7,014 nucleotides of DNA from an uncultured Eubacteriales bacterium (GCA_902796115.1 CADBNX010000227.1:1-7014); one strand, 5' to 3'; counted from the stretch's first letter, positions 1 to 7,014 are shown. Made by a program: numbers and translations. Notes: a model not told the origin generated them from the letters alone.

Positions 1-88
1 CAGGAACATCTCAGGACCCGAGCATGTTTTCCGTCTGGCGGAAGCGTGCGGGTACGCGGTCGATACGGGAAAGGAGCTGGTGCAATGA
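1..88 (+). CDS. 3' end of an unidentified upstream gene, coupled to hydF
   Basis: The frame beginning at base 2 is open from the window edge to a TGA at 86-88 and encodes 28 residues ending LAEACGYAVDTGKELVQ. Its stop overlaps the hydF ATG (85-87) as ATGA, and the hydF ribosome binding site lies inside its last codons. Both are typical of a real upstream gene in the same operon. The tail is too short to identify. A position in front of hydF makes another maturation gene such as hydE or hydG, or an aspartate ammonia-lyase, plausible by context. The GYxV near the end vaguely recalls C-termini of HydE/BioB-type radical SAM proteins, but this is not diagnostic. Confidence 0.6.
   Translation, partial: RNISGPEHVFRLAEACGYAVDTGKELVQ
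71..76 (+). promoter_or_regulatory. Ribosome binding site of hydF
   Basis: AAGGAG ends eight bases before the ATG at 85. This decides the start: the in-frame ATG at 46 has no comparable site, and the 13 extra residues it would add (rich in Arg and Gly) overlap the upstream gene. Confidence 0.8.
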
Positions 89-1284
89 GCCTGAACGCGG
101 CACCGGCCGCCGATCGCGTCCATATCGGGTTTTTCGGTCTCAGGAACGCGGGAAAATCCAGTCTGGTCAACGCACTGACCGGACAGGAGATGAGCGTGGT
201 CTCTCCGGTTCCGGGAACCACCACCGATCCGGTGCGGAAAACCATGGAACTTTTGCCGCTCGGACCGGTCGTGATCCTGGATACGCCCGGACTGGACGAC
301 GAAGGAGAGCTCGGGGAAAAACGGGTACGAAAAACCGCCCAGATCCTGAACCGGACGGATCTGGCGGTTCTGGTCCGGTCTGACCCGGACAGGTATCATC
401 CTTTGGAGAAGGAATGGCTGGAAAAGCTTTCCGCGCTGAAGATCCCCTGTCTGGAGGTGCTCAGCAGGGCGGATCTGACGCGCCCGGTCCCGCCGGATAC
501 CGACGCGCTGATCCATGTCAGCGCCGCAGACGGATACGGCATCCCGGCGCTCAAGGAAGCGCTGGGAAGGCTCGCCGCCTCCGAAAAGCCCGAAAAGCGG
601 ATCGCGGCGGATCTGCTGGCCCCCGGAGACAGCGCGGTCCTGGTGATGCCGATCGACGCCTCGGCCCCGAAGGGCAGGCTCATCCTTCCGCAGGTTCAGA
701 CGCTCAGGGAACTGCTGGATCATCATTTTACGGCGGCGGTATGTCAGCCCGAAGAGCTCCCCCGGGTCCTGGCGGGGAACAGCCGCCCCGCGCTTGTCAT
801 TACGGATTCGCAGGCCTTCGGTCCCGTCAGCCGTATGGTTCCGGAAGAGATTCCGCTGACCTCCTTTTCCATCCTCTTCGCGCGTTACAGAGGCGATCTC
901 AAGGCGCTGACGGTCAGCGCGAACAGGCTGTCCGAGCTGCGGGACGGCGATCGGATCCTGATTTCCGAGGGCTGTACGCATCACAGGCAGTGCCAGGATA
1001 TCGGAACGGTAAAGATACCGGGATGGATCGAAGCGTTCTCCGGGAAAAAGCCGGAATATACGTTCTCTTCCGGGGATTCGTTTCCCGGGGATCTTTCCGC
1101 GTTCAGGCTGATCGTTCACTGCGGAGGCTGCATGATCAATGAACGGGAGATGCAGTCCCGGATGCGAAGCGCGCAGGAGCAGGGCGTGCCGATGGTCAAT
1201 TACGGGATCGCGATCGCGTATATGCACGGGATCCTGAAGCGCAGCCTGTCTCCTTTTCCGGAAATTCAAAAACTGCTGCGCTGA
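85..1284 (+). CDS. hydF: [FeFe]-hydrogenase maturation GTPase HydF
   Basis: HydF is a cytoplasmic GTPase and [4Fe-4S] scaffold that receives the 2Fe precursor built by HydE and HydG and delivers it to apo-HydA. The 399-residue length from the ATG at 85 is normal for the family. The N-terminal TrmE/Era-like G domain (about 12-170) shows G1 GLRNAGKS (18-25), a G2-type PGTTTDP stretch (43-49), G3 DTPG (66-69) and a G5-like VSAADG. A central dimerisation region (about 180-270) follows. The C-terminal cluster domain carries the HydF signature: C297-T-H299, then H345-C346-G-G-C349, with 46 residues between H299 and C346, which fits the CxHx(46-53)HCxxC pattern. Oddity: the G4 position reads SRAD (127-130) instead of NKxD. 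The gene overlaps its upstream neighbour by ATGA, indicating coupled translation, and converges on sbcC. Identity is secure from the combined GTPase and cluster motifs. Confidence 0.96.
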   Translation: MSLNAAPAADRVHIGFFGLRNAGKSSLVNALTGQEMSVVSPVPGTTTDPVRKTMELLPLGPVVILDTPGLDDEGELGEKRVRKTAQILNRTDLAVLVRSDPDRYHPLEKEWLEKLSALKIPCLEVLSRADLTRPVPPDTDALIHVSAADGYGIPALKEALGRLAASEKPEKRIAADLLAPGDSAVLVMPIDASAPKGRLILPQVQTLRELLDHHFTAAVCQPEELPRVLAGNSRPALVITDSQAFGPVSRMVPEEIPLTSFSILFARYRGDLKALTVSANRLSELRDGDRILISEGCTHHRQCQDIGTVKIPGWIEAFSGKKPEYTFSSGDSFPGDLSAFRLIVHCGGCMINEREMQSRMRSAQEQGVPMVNYGIAIAYMHGILKRSLSPFPEIQKLLR

Positions 1285-1299
1285 AATCAGTGTTCGGTT

Positions 1300-3930
1300 T
1301 TATACGATCAGATCGACTCTCGAACCCTTCAGCGTTTTGGATACGACGATCTGCTTCTCGATGCGCTCCTCCAGGTCGTGCACATGCGAGATCACGCCGA
1401 TGAGACGCTTGCCGTCCGCAAGTCCTGACAGCACTTTCAGGGAATTGCGCAGGGCGTTGTCATCCAGCGTGCCGAAACCCTCGTCGATAAACATTGCCTC
1501 CATGCGCACTGCGCCGCTTTGGCCCTGCACGGTGTCGGACAGTCCCAGGGCCAGCGCCAGGCTGGCCAGGAAGGATTCTCCGCCGGAGAGGGTGCTCACG
1601 TCCCGCCACTGGCCCGTGCCCCGGTCCAGCACGTCCAGATCCAGGCCGCTCTGGTGCACCCGGTCCCTGGCCTCTTCCCTGCAGCGCAGAATGAACAGTC
1701 CGTCCGTGAGCAGCGTCAGCCGCCTGTTGGCCGCGGCGACCACCTGTTTGAAATAATACTGCTGCACATATGCCTCAAAAGTCATTTTCGCGCGCCGGTT
1801 TCCTCCCGCGATGCCCGCGCAGCAGTTGTACAGATCCCGGACCACCGCCCAGTTTTCTTCTTTCCGCTTCCGCTGTCTGACGGCTTCCCGGATTTCTTTG
1901 AGCGCGTCCTCATGCAGCGCCAGTTTCTTCATCAGCGCCCCTTCCGCGCGCTCGGCGTTTTCTTTTTCGGTTTTCCGCGTCCGAAGCTGCGTTTCCAGAA
2001 GGGAAAGATCCTCTCTTTCCTTCCCGGCAAGCTTCTCCCGCAGCCCCGCCGCCTGATCGGCGAGGGATTTTTTCTTTTCGCCGTATGCCTTCAGCTGTTC
2101 CTCGGCTTCATTCATCGCCCGATCGGACATTTTTGCCAGCCGGTACGCGCGCTCGCTCTCAAACCCCGCGGCGGCAAGCGCCTCGCCGAACCGCTTCTGC
2201 AGCGCGTCCGCCGTCTCCTGCAGGGCGGAAAGACGCTTTTGTCCCGTTTCCGCCTCGGTGCGGCTCTTCTCCAGCCGGATCAGAAGATCGGCGCAGGTTT
2301 TCCCGGTTTTTTCGATATCGTCCCGAAGCCCCTTCGCACGCGCCTCAAGCTCCCGCACGCGCTTTTCAAGGTGCGGCTGCGTTTCGTTTTCGGCGATGTT
2401 TTTCTCCCGCAGGCGCGCCTCCGCCGCCTCCGCCGCCGCCCGCACGGAGGCCATCGCGTTGTCTGCCTCATGCAGCGCCTCATCCGCCCGGCGCCTGTGC
2501 TGCTCAGCCCGCTCCATTTCCTCCCGGGTAATATCCTCTTTCGTCTGCCGCGCGGGGTTGGGATGGGAAAGCGACCCGCACACCGGGCAGGGCTTTCCCT
2601 CTTCCAGTTCCGCGGCCAGGATGCCGGCCTGGCTGCGGTAGTAGCCTTCCTTCGCCGCGGCGCAGGCAAGATCCGCCTGCCGGCTGAATTCCAGCAGTTC
2701 CGCCAGCCGTTTTTTCCGCGTTTCCAGTTTTTCCCGCTGCTTCTCCAGTTCTTTCAGCACCGGGATGCAGTCGGACAACTGCCGTGCCGACAGCAGCAGC
2801 GCGTCCGCTTCGGGCCCGTGAGATTCCGCCTCCCTGCGCGCGGCTTCGGCTTCGGGCAGCGCTTTTTGTACGTTTCTGAGATCCTCGGCGGCGCTTTCCA
2901 GTTCCTTCCGCTGTCTGCGCAGATCCGCCGCGTTGCTGACGATCAGCGTCTCATCGGCCGCAAGATTCCCTGCTTTCCGCGCCTGCTTCAGCTCATCCGC
3001 CAGGCGGTCCATGTCGCTTTGCCGTTTCCGCAGCGCCTCCAGCGCTTTCTCCGTCTGATCCAGCGCGTCGAAATCCGCGTTCACGGCTTTCCCCTGCTCG
3101 ATCGCCGCGATGAGCGCATCCGCGCGTTTTCCGGCCGCTTCCTTCTCCCGCTTCGCCTTCGCGCAGAGCGTCCGCTCCCGTTCGGTCAGGCTCGCCAGGC
3201 ATTCCGCCAGGCGCTCGCCATACTTCGGCTCCGTTCGGAACAGCGCGATGCTGTCCTTCTCCGGCGCGTCCTCCTCCGGCTCGATCCGCCCCGCCGCGAT
3301 GGCGATGCGCCCGTCCAGTTCGTCCCGCTCCCTGCCGCAGGCACTGTTCATTTCCTGCAGCCTGCGCTGCAGATCGGCATAAATACCCGTATTGAACAGC
3401 TTCTGAAACAGCGCTTTCCGCTCTTCGGAGGAAGCGTTGAGGATCTTCAGGAAATCCCCCTGCGCGATCATCACGGTCTGCGTGAACTGATCCTGCGTCA
3501 GACCCAGCAGCTCCTGGATCTTTCCGTTCACCTCCGTCAGCCCCTCGGTGATTTCGCCGGAATCCATATCGGTCAGGCGGGCGCCGGCGCTCTGGGTCGT
3601 GTTGCCCCCGCCGGATTTTTTGGGACGCTCATACTCCGGATTGCGCCGGACGCGCCAGGTTTTCCGCTTATGCCGGAAGGTCAGCTCCACATAGGTTTCA
3701 CAGGCAGCGCCTGCCCAGTCCGAGCGGAAGGATTTGCTGCTGCGCCGCTCCCTGCCTCCGGAAGCTTCCCCGTAGAGCGCGAAGCTGATGGCGTCAAAAA
3801 TCGTAGTCTTGCCCGCGCCCGTGTCCCCGGCGATCAGGAAAATCCCGTCCTCGCCGAAAGCCGAAAAATCGATCGAGGTCTCGGCGGCATACGGGCCGAA
3901 AGCGGACAGAACCAGATAAAGCGGTTTCAT
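1300..3930 (-). CDS. sbcC: Exonuclease subunit SbcC (Rad50-type SMC ATPase)
   Basis: SbcC is the ATPase and DNA-tethering subunit of the SbcCD complex, which cleaves hairpins, palindromes and protein-blocked double-strand ends. The 876 residues read as a complete SMC-like protein. The N-terminal ATPase half has the family opening FGPYAAET (11-18), Walker A GDTGAGKTT (35-43) and the Q-loop glutamine Q157 in IAQGDF. A long coiled coil (about 195-700, rich in Glu, Lys, Arg, Ala and Leu) is interrupted by the zinc hook CPVC (448-451), almost at its middle. The C-terminal half has the ABC signature LSGGES (781-786) and Walker B MFIDEGFGTLD (D816, E817). It is shorter than Escherichia coli SbcC (about 1050 residues), mainly in the coiled coil; all catalytic motifs are present. 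The start ATG overlaps the sbcD stop as ATGA and has a strong GGAGG site. Nothing suggests a frameshift. Confidence 0.97.
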   Translation of the reverse strand: MKPLYLVLSAFGPYAAETSIDFSAFGEDGIFLIAGDTGAGKTTIFDAISFALYGEASGGRERRSSKSFRSDWAGAACETYVELTFRHKRKTWRVRRNPEYERPKKSGGGNTTQSAGARLTDMDSGEITEGLTEVNGKIQELLGLTQDQFTQTVMIAQGDFLKILNASSEERKALFQKLFNTGIYADLQRRLQEMNSACGRERDELDGRIAIAAGRIEPEEDAPEKDSIALFRTEPKYGERLAECLASLTERERTLCAKAKREKEAAGKRADALIAAIEQGKAVNADFDALDQTEKALEALRKRQSDMDRLADELKQARKAGNLAADETLIVSNAADLRRQRKELESAAEDLRNVQKALPEAEAARREAESHGPEADALLLSARQLSDCIPVLKELEKQREKLETRKKRLAELLEFSRQADLACAAAKEGYYRSQAGILAAELEEGKPCPVCGSLSHPNPARQTKEDITREEMERAEQHRRRADEALHEADNAMASVRAAAEAAEARLREKNIAENETQPHLEKRVRELEARAKGLRDDIEKTGKTCADLLIRLEKSRTEAETGQKRLSALQETADALQKRFGEALAAAGFESERAYRLAKMSDRAMNEAEEQLKAYGEKKKSLADQAAGLREKLAGKEREDLSLLETQLRTRKTEKENAERAEGALMKKLALHEDALKEIREAVRQRKRKEENWAVVRDLYNCCAGIAGGNRRAKMTFEAYVQQYYFKQVVAAANRRLTLLTDGLFILRCREEARDRVHQSGLDLDVLDRGTGQWRDVSTLSGGESFLASLALALGLSDTVQGQSGAVRMEAMFIDEGFGTLDDNALRNSLKVLSGLADGKRLIGVISHVHDLEERIEKQIVVSKTLKGSRVDLIV

Positions 3931-5048
3931 GCTCTTTCCTCCAATTCCTTCAGTACTTTCCCGAGTACCTTCCGATGGGCCTCGCCCGGCTCCCGATCAT
4001 TGTTCTGGAGGCGGTAGAAATCCGTGAACAGTTCCGTGACGCTTTTGTCTTTCATGCGTTCAAAAGCCAGCACGTCCAGATCCGTTTTCGTTCTGGAATT
4101 GACAATGGAAAACTTCATCATATTGGGAAAATTCACGCTCAGCGTCACCCGCGCGTCAGGAGGCGGCATCTCGTCATGCACGGTGATCCACACATAATCC
4201 TCGCTGTAGGGCATCCGCATGATGCCGTCCATGTTTCCCTCGATCAGCCGCACGTCGTGCAGGGGATACAGCGGCACGGTCCGCAGTTCGATATCGCCTT
4301 TTTCGCACAGGTCCACGACGGTCACGCTCTTTTTGTGGTTTGCCTCGGAAAACGAATACTTGAGCGGGGATCCGGCGTAACGCAGGGTATCCCTGAGCAC
4401 CTTCTGCGGTTTGTGGATATGCCCCAGGGCCACATAATCGAACGCGTCGAACACGGACGCGTCGATATTGTCCAGCCCGCCCACGGCCATCTCCTCCGAA
4501 TCGGAGGTTTCACTGCCCGTGATGAACTGATGGCACAGAAGGATATTGCGTTTCGCGGGATCGACGGGCGTCTGCCGAAGGACCGCCCCGATCGCGTCCT
4601 GACAGGTAATGATCTTCTCTTCCGGCAGCTTCCGCTTCACCTGGGAGGGCCGAAGGAAGGGCAGCATCCAGATCACGATCTCCCCGTCCCCGTCCCGCAG
4701 CACGGCGCTCTGCATCCTGCCGTCGAACGCTTCCGTCACATGCACGCCGCTGGATCGGATCAGCGACGAAAAGTACGAGATCCGCTGCGCGGAATCATGA
4801 TTTCCGCTGATGATAAAGACCGCCTTGCCCATGCCCGACAGCCGGGAAACAAAGGAATCGAACAGCGCCATGGCTTCCGCCTGCGGCGAAGAACGCTGAT
4901 ACACGTCCCCGGCGATGAGCACGGCGTCCGCCCGCTCGCTGTCCGCGATGGATACGATCTGCTCGAGCACGTATTCCTGGTCCGGCAGCAGGGAAACGTC
5001 GTTCATCTGTTTGCCCAGATGCAGATCCGCAAGATGAAGGAAGCGCAT
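3927..5048 (-). CDS. sbcD: Exonuclease subunit SbcD (Mre11-type nuclease)
   Basis: SbcD is the Mn2+-dependent nuclease subunit that works with SbcC as 3'-5' double-strand exonuclease and hairpin endonuclease in DNA repair. The 373-residue protein has every calcineurin-like phosphoesterase motif in order: D8-L-H10 in LADLHLG, G47-D48 in LIAGDVY, G82-N83-H84-D85 in ISGNHD, H173 in LLCHQF, and G209-H210-I-H212 in ALGHIHKP. These supply the two-metal site and catalytic histidine. The C-terminal part (about 270-373) should be the capping and SbcC-binding region. The length is typical for bacterial SbcD. The start at 5048 is backed by an AAAGGA site. The stop overlaps the sbcC start by four bases, so the two subunits are translationally coupled, the usual arrangement for a complex. 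No separate promoter is evident in the 54-base gap to the upstream glycosidase gene. Confidence 0.97.
   Translation of the reverse strand: MRFLHLADLHLGKQMNDVSLLPDQEYVLEQIVSIADSERADAVLIAGDVYQRSSPQAEAMALFDSFVSRLSGMGKAVFIISGNHDSAQRISYFSSLIRSSGVHVTEAFDGRMQSAVLRDGDGEIVIWMLPFLRPSQVKRKLPEEKIITCQDAIGAVLRQTPVDPAKRNILLCHQFITGSETSDSEEMAVGGLDNIDASVFDAFDYVALGHIHKPQKVLRDTLRYAGSPLKYSFSEANHKKSVTVVDLCEKGDIELRTVPLYPLHDVRLIEGNMDGIMRMPYSEDYVWITVHDEMPPPDARVTLSVNFPNMMKFSIVNSRTKTDLDVLAFERMKDKSVTELFTDFYRLQNNDREPGEAHRKVLGKVLKELEERA
3938..3942 (-). promoter_or_regulatory. Ribosome binding site of sbcC
   Basis: On the minus strand GGAGG lies seven bases before the sbcC ATG, inside the last codons of sbcD. It supports the chosen start and independent reinitiation at the ATGA overlap. 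Confidence 0.8.
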
Positions 5049-5055
5049 AATAATT

Positions 5056-5061
5056 TCCTTT
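5056..5061 (-). promoter_or_regulatory. Ribosome binding site of sbcD
   Basis: On the minus strand AAAGGA, within the purine-rich run GGAGAAAGGAAA, lies seven bases before the sbcD ATG. It supports the start at 5048. Confidence 0.7.
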
Positions 5062-5078
5062 CTCCGTTTTGATTTCCG

Positions 5079-5098
5079 TTCCGGCGTTTCAGCCGGAA
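5079..5098 (-). other. Small hairpin between the glycosidase gene and sbcD
   Basis: TTCCGGC (5079-5085) and GCCGGAA (5092-5098) form a perfect 7-bp inverted repeat with a 6-base loop, five bases after the glycosidase stop codon. On the minus strand the stem is followed by CGGAAATCAAAACGG, with no T-run, so it is not a standard intrinsic terminator. It could be a weak attenuator or an mRNA-stabilising 3' hairpin that separates expression of the glycosidase and sbcDC, or it may be chance. Confidence 0.4.
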
Positions 5099-5102
5099 AC
5101 GT

Positions 5103-7014
5103 TCAGAAATAGATGCTGAAATATTCCCCGTCGTCCTGCTCCATGTTCGCGGCGGAGGCGTAGTCGCACACCTTCGCGGAAAGGAGCTCCTTCCCCTTGG
5201 GGCCTCCCCTGAAACGCGCGGTAAAGAGCGCCATGACGTCCGCGGGGGCTTCCAGTTTGTCCAGCGTGCAGACGCTGTCTTCGGGAACCCTGCCGCCATC
5301 TTCAAACATTTCCTCCGCGGTATTGCCGATCAGCTTACTCCGGCACAGCAGGATGGGGCCTTTGCGCAGGGTCGCGCGCGGGGAATCGAGGAAGGTCCTG
5401 CCAAGCGCCCGGTCGTAATCCTCCGCCCGGCCCCATCTGCGGTACTGCCAGTCCTCCCGGCCGTGGTGCGGAACTTCTTTCCCGAACAGGCGCAGGACGG
5501 GCGTATTGTCAAAAGCGACCCGCAGGGTCACGCAGAGCGGCCCCCCCGCGCTTTCTCCTGCCTGCAAAAGCTCCTCCGCCTTCACCCGATACAGTCCCGG
5601 CTGTACTTCACGGCGTTCCTTCCCCACCCAGATGCTGTTCTTCCCGCTCCAGGACGGGACGCGCAGCAGCACGTCCGCCGCGTCTCCCTCAAAAACCAGC
5701 CGGATCCGGGCGCTGCTGTCCGCAAGGTAATCCCCGTCCGTGTGCACCAGGACGCGGGTGTCTCCCAGTCGGACCCGCGCGTCACAGGCGTGATACAGGT
5801 TGATCAGCACCGCGCCTTCTCCCGTCATCACGGTGCTCTCCGCCGCGTTCAGGAAGCCCCGGGGCATGTTGTTCACACAGCAGTGGTTGTACCGCATGAA
5901 CGCCTGCATGTGCGCGTATTCGTGCTTTCCGCATCCGCGTACGGTGCGGGCGCCCCATTTCCCGTCCTTGCAGGCAGCCGCGAGCAGCGGATTGCAGAAA
6001 GCCAGTTCAAAGCTGTCCATGTATTCTGCGCGGCCGGTCAGACGGAACAGTTCGAAGCAGAGCCGCATATAATGGATCACGTCGCAGGGTTCCGTCAGCA
6101 CGTTGATTTCACCCGCCGCGCCGCGGTACTGATCGTTGTAGCCCACCGAAAACAGCAGGTTCTTCTCCCCGGTTTCCAGCAGTTTCCAGAAGCACTCCGC
6201 GGCATTCAGATACTTCTTTTCTCCCGTCACGCGATACAGTTCCAGCAGCCCGTCAAAACAGGACAGCCCCTCATATACCTTGGACCAGCTCAGGGTGTCC
6301 TCATACCAGCTGTCGATCGGCTTCATGGCAAGGGAATTGGCGATCAGCCCCGGCGCTTCCTCCCCTTCCCATTGCCGGGCGATGGCTTTGCCAAAGTCCA
6401 GGTATTTTTCATTTCCCGTGTGCCGGTAAAGGATCAGCATCGGCTTCAGGATGGAACAGCTGGCAAGCCCGCAGAACGTGCCCGTTTTCCGGATATCGAT
6501 CCCGTTTTCCTCCAGCTCGCGTATCAGGTGATCCGCGAGCCGCACCGCTGCGGATAAAACCCGCTCCTCCCGGTTCAGCTCCCAGCTTTCAAGCAGTCCC
6601 CACAGGGTGTATTTGCGGCACCAGATGTTCCAGTTCCATTTGCAGGGATACCCCACCTCCGCGATCGCCTTTTCCGGATCCGGGGAAAACATATTCAGGG
6701 AATCCCGGTAGGTGCCGATGTATCCGTCCGCCCGCTGCAGCGCGATCAGGTTTGCGCTGGCACGGCTGATAAACGCTTTCAGGCTGTCATTGTGCTGATA
6801 CCTGCACACGCGCGCGGCGCTGATGATCCATTTGCCCCAGTACTCCCCCTGCCATCTTCCCACTGCGCCGCGGTCGTCCAGCTGATTGCGGAAAGCGTCC
6901 TCCGTTTGCCGGTATATTACGTTCCATGCGTACTCCGACGTCACTCTTTCCCGGAAAAAGGTATCCGTCAGCGCCGCGATTTTCCCGCGCAGCCGGATAT
7001 CCGGAAGCGGCACC
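5103..7014 (-). CDS. GH127/DUF1680-type glycoside hydrolase (beta-L-arabinofuranosidase-like), 5' partial
   Basis: At least 636 residues, ending at TGA 5105-5103. The frame is open to the window edge. The first possible start is a GTG at 7013-7011, but the sequence there (VPLPDIRLRG) looks like the usual family opening with a few residues missing, so the gene probably begins just outside. The first 400 or so residues resemble the (alpha/alpha)6 barrel of PF07944, with GEYWGKWI, QRADGYIGTY and helical repeats; a beta-rich C-terminal part follows (about 405-636). The zinc-thiolate site known from Bifidobacterium HypBA1 (Glu, Cys, Cys-Cys) is matched by E308-P-C310 and C378-C379, making C378 the likely nucleophile. 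E302 is a tentative acid/base. The context is unusual: EPC rather than the ETC I recall, and CCVNN rather than CCPPN. No signal peptide or membrane segment is seen in the available part, suggesting an intracellular enzyme acting on imported oligosaccharides. The substrate is uncertain: beta-L-arabinofuranosides by family, but related subgroups differ. Confidence 0.85.
   Translation of the reverse strand, partial: VPLPDIRLRGKIAALTDTFFRERVTSEYAWNVIYRQTEDAFRNQLDDRGAVGRWQGEYWGKWIISAARVCRYQHNDSLKAFISRASANLIALQRADGYIGTYRDSLNMFSPDPEKAIAEVGYPCKWNWNIWCRKYTLWGLLESWELNREERVLSAAVRLADHLIRELEENGIDIRKTGTFCGLASCSILKPMLILYRHTGNEKYLDFGKAIARQWEGEEAPGLIANSLAMKPIDSWYEDTLSWSKVYEGLSCFDGLLELYRVTGEKKYLNAAECFWKLLETGEKNLLFSVGYNDQYRGAAGEINVLTEPCDVIHYMRLCFELFRLTGRAEYMDSFELAFCNPLLAAACKDGKWGARTVRGCGKHEYAHMQAFMRYNHCCVNNMPRGFLNAAESTVMTGEGAVLINLYHACDARVRLGDTRVLVHTDGDYLADSSARIRLVFEGDAADVLLRVPSWSGKNSIWVGKERREVQPGLYRVKAEELLQAGESAGGPLCVTLRVAFDNTPVLRLFGKEVPHHGREDWQYRRWGRAEDYDRALGRTFLDSPRATLRKGPILLCRSKLIGNTAEEMFEDGGRVPEDSVCTLDKLEAPADVMALFTARFRGGPKGKELLSAKVCDYASAANMEQDDGEYFSIYF

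Noticed and set aside
46..84. Longer hydF start at ATG 46
   Set aside because: No good ribosome binding site, the 13 added residues do not resemble HydF N-termini, and the ATG at 85 has AAGGAG at ideal spacing plus an ATGA overlap.
1266..1291. Possible sbcC terminator: ACTG/CAGT stem followed by TTTTT on the minus strand
   Set aside because: The stem is only 4 bp with a 12-base loop, too weak for an intrinsic terminator.
1306..1316. Palindrome CGATC-A-GATCG at the 3' end of sbcC
   Set aside because: The one-base centre cannot form a hairpin, it is within coding sequence, and 11 bases is short enough to be chance. No second copy as an operator pair was noticed.
2405..2445. GCC/CCG-rich triplet run inside sbcC
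   Set aside because: It encodes an Ala/Glu/Arg-rich coiled-coil stretch in frame, so it is explained by protein composition and not by a repeat element.
1519..4017. Very long open frame (832 codons) on the plus strand opposite sbcC
   Set aside because: It lies antisense to a gene with all SbcC motifs. Its translation is rich in Arg, Gln, Leu, Phe and Pro without domains, the product expected when GC-rich codons are read in reverse. No ribosome binding site or independent support.
3975..5072. Plus-strand open frame of 365 codons opposite sbcD
   Set aside because: Antisense shadow of sbcD: low-complexity His, Arg, Gln and Val composition with no recognisable domain.
5463..6557. Plus-strand open frame of 364 codons opposite the glycosidase
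   Set aside because: Same codon-bias shadow effect; the minus strand carries the conserved Glu/Cys active-site residues.
1..7014. Search by eye for tRNA or rRNA genes, CRISPR-type direct repeats, transposase genes or inverted-repeat ends
   Set aside because: Nothing seen. The window is filled by five coding regions, leaving no space beyond the 15- and 54-base gaps.

Overview
The window looks like chromosomal DNA from a GC-rich, strictly anaerobic fermentative bacterium, most likely a member of the Clostridia from a gut or rumen habitat. The main reason is a hydF-type gene. HydF is needed only to mature [FeFe]-hydrogenase, an enzyme of H2-producing anaerobes. Strong purine-rich Shine-Dalgarno sites and a plant-polysaccharide glycosidase fit the same picture. 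The taxonomic guess is inference; no marker gene is present.

Layout. Positions 1-88 (+) hold the 3' end of an unidentified gene, whose TGA overlaps the ATG of hydF (85-1284, +). This is translational coupling, probably within a hydrogenase-maturation operon that starts outside the window. Only 15 bases separate the hydF stop from the convergent sbcC stop. On the minus strand, reading from the right edge, come a GH127/DUF1680-type glycosidase (5103 to the edge, 5' end cut off), a 54-base spacer with a small hairpin, sbcD (3927-5048) and sbcC (1300-3930). sbcD and sbcC overlap by ATGA. The window is almost entirely coding, with no intergenic stretch over 60 bases.

How the genes work together. 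HydF is the GTPase and [4Fe-4S] scaffold that carries the 2Fe precursor of the H-cluster, made by HydE and HydG, to apo-hydrogenase. SbcC and SbcD form the Mre11-Rad50-type nuclease that opens hairpins and blocked DNA ends. The glycosidase probably cleaves arabinofuranose-type or related linkages and has no obvious functional tie to SbcCD beyond shared direction.

No mobile element, RNA gene, CRISPR array or clearly new system is visible. The most interesting points are the non-canonical G4 motif of HydF and the divergent zinc/cysteine active-site context of the GH127-like enzyme.
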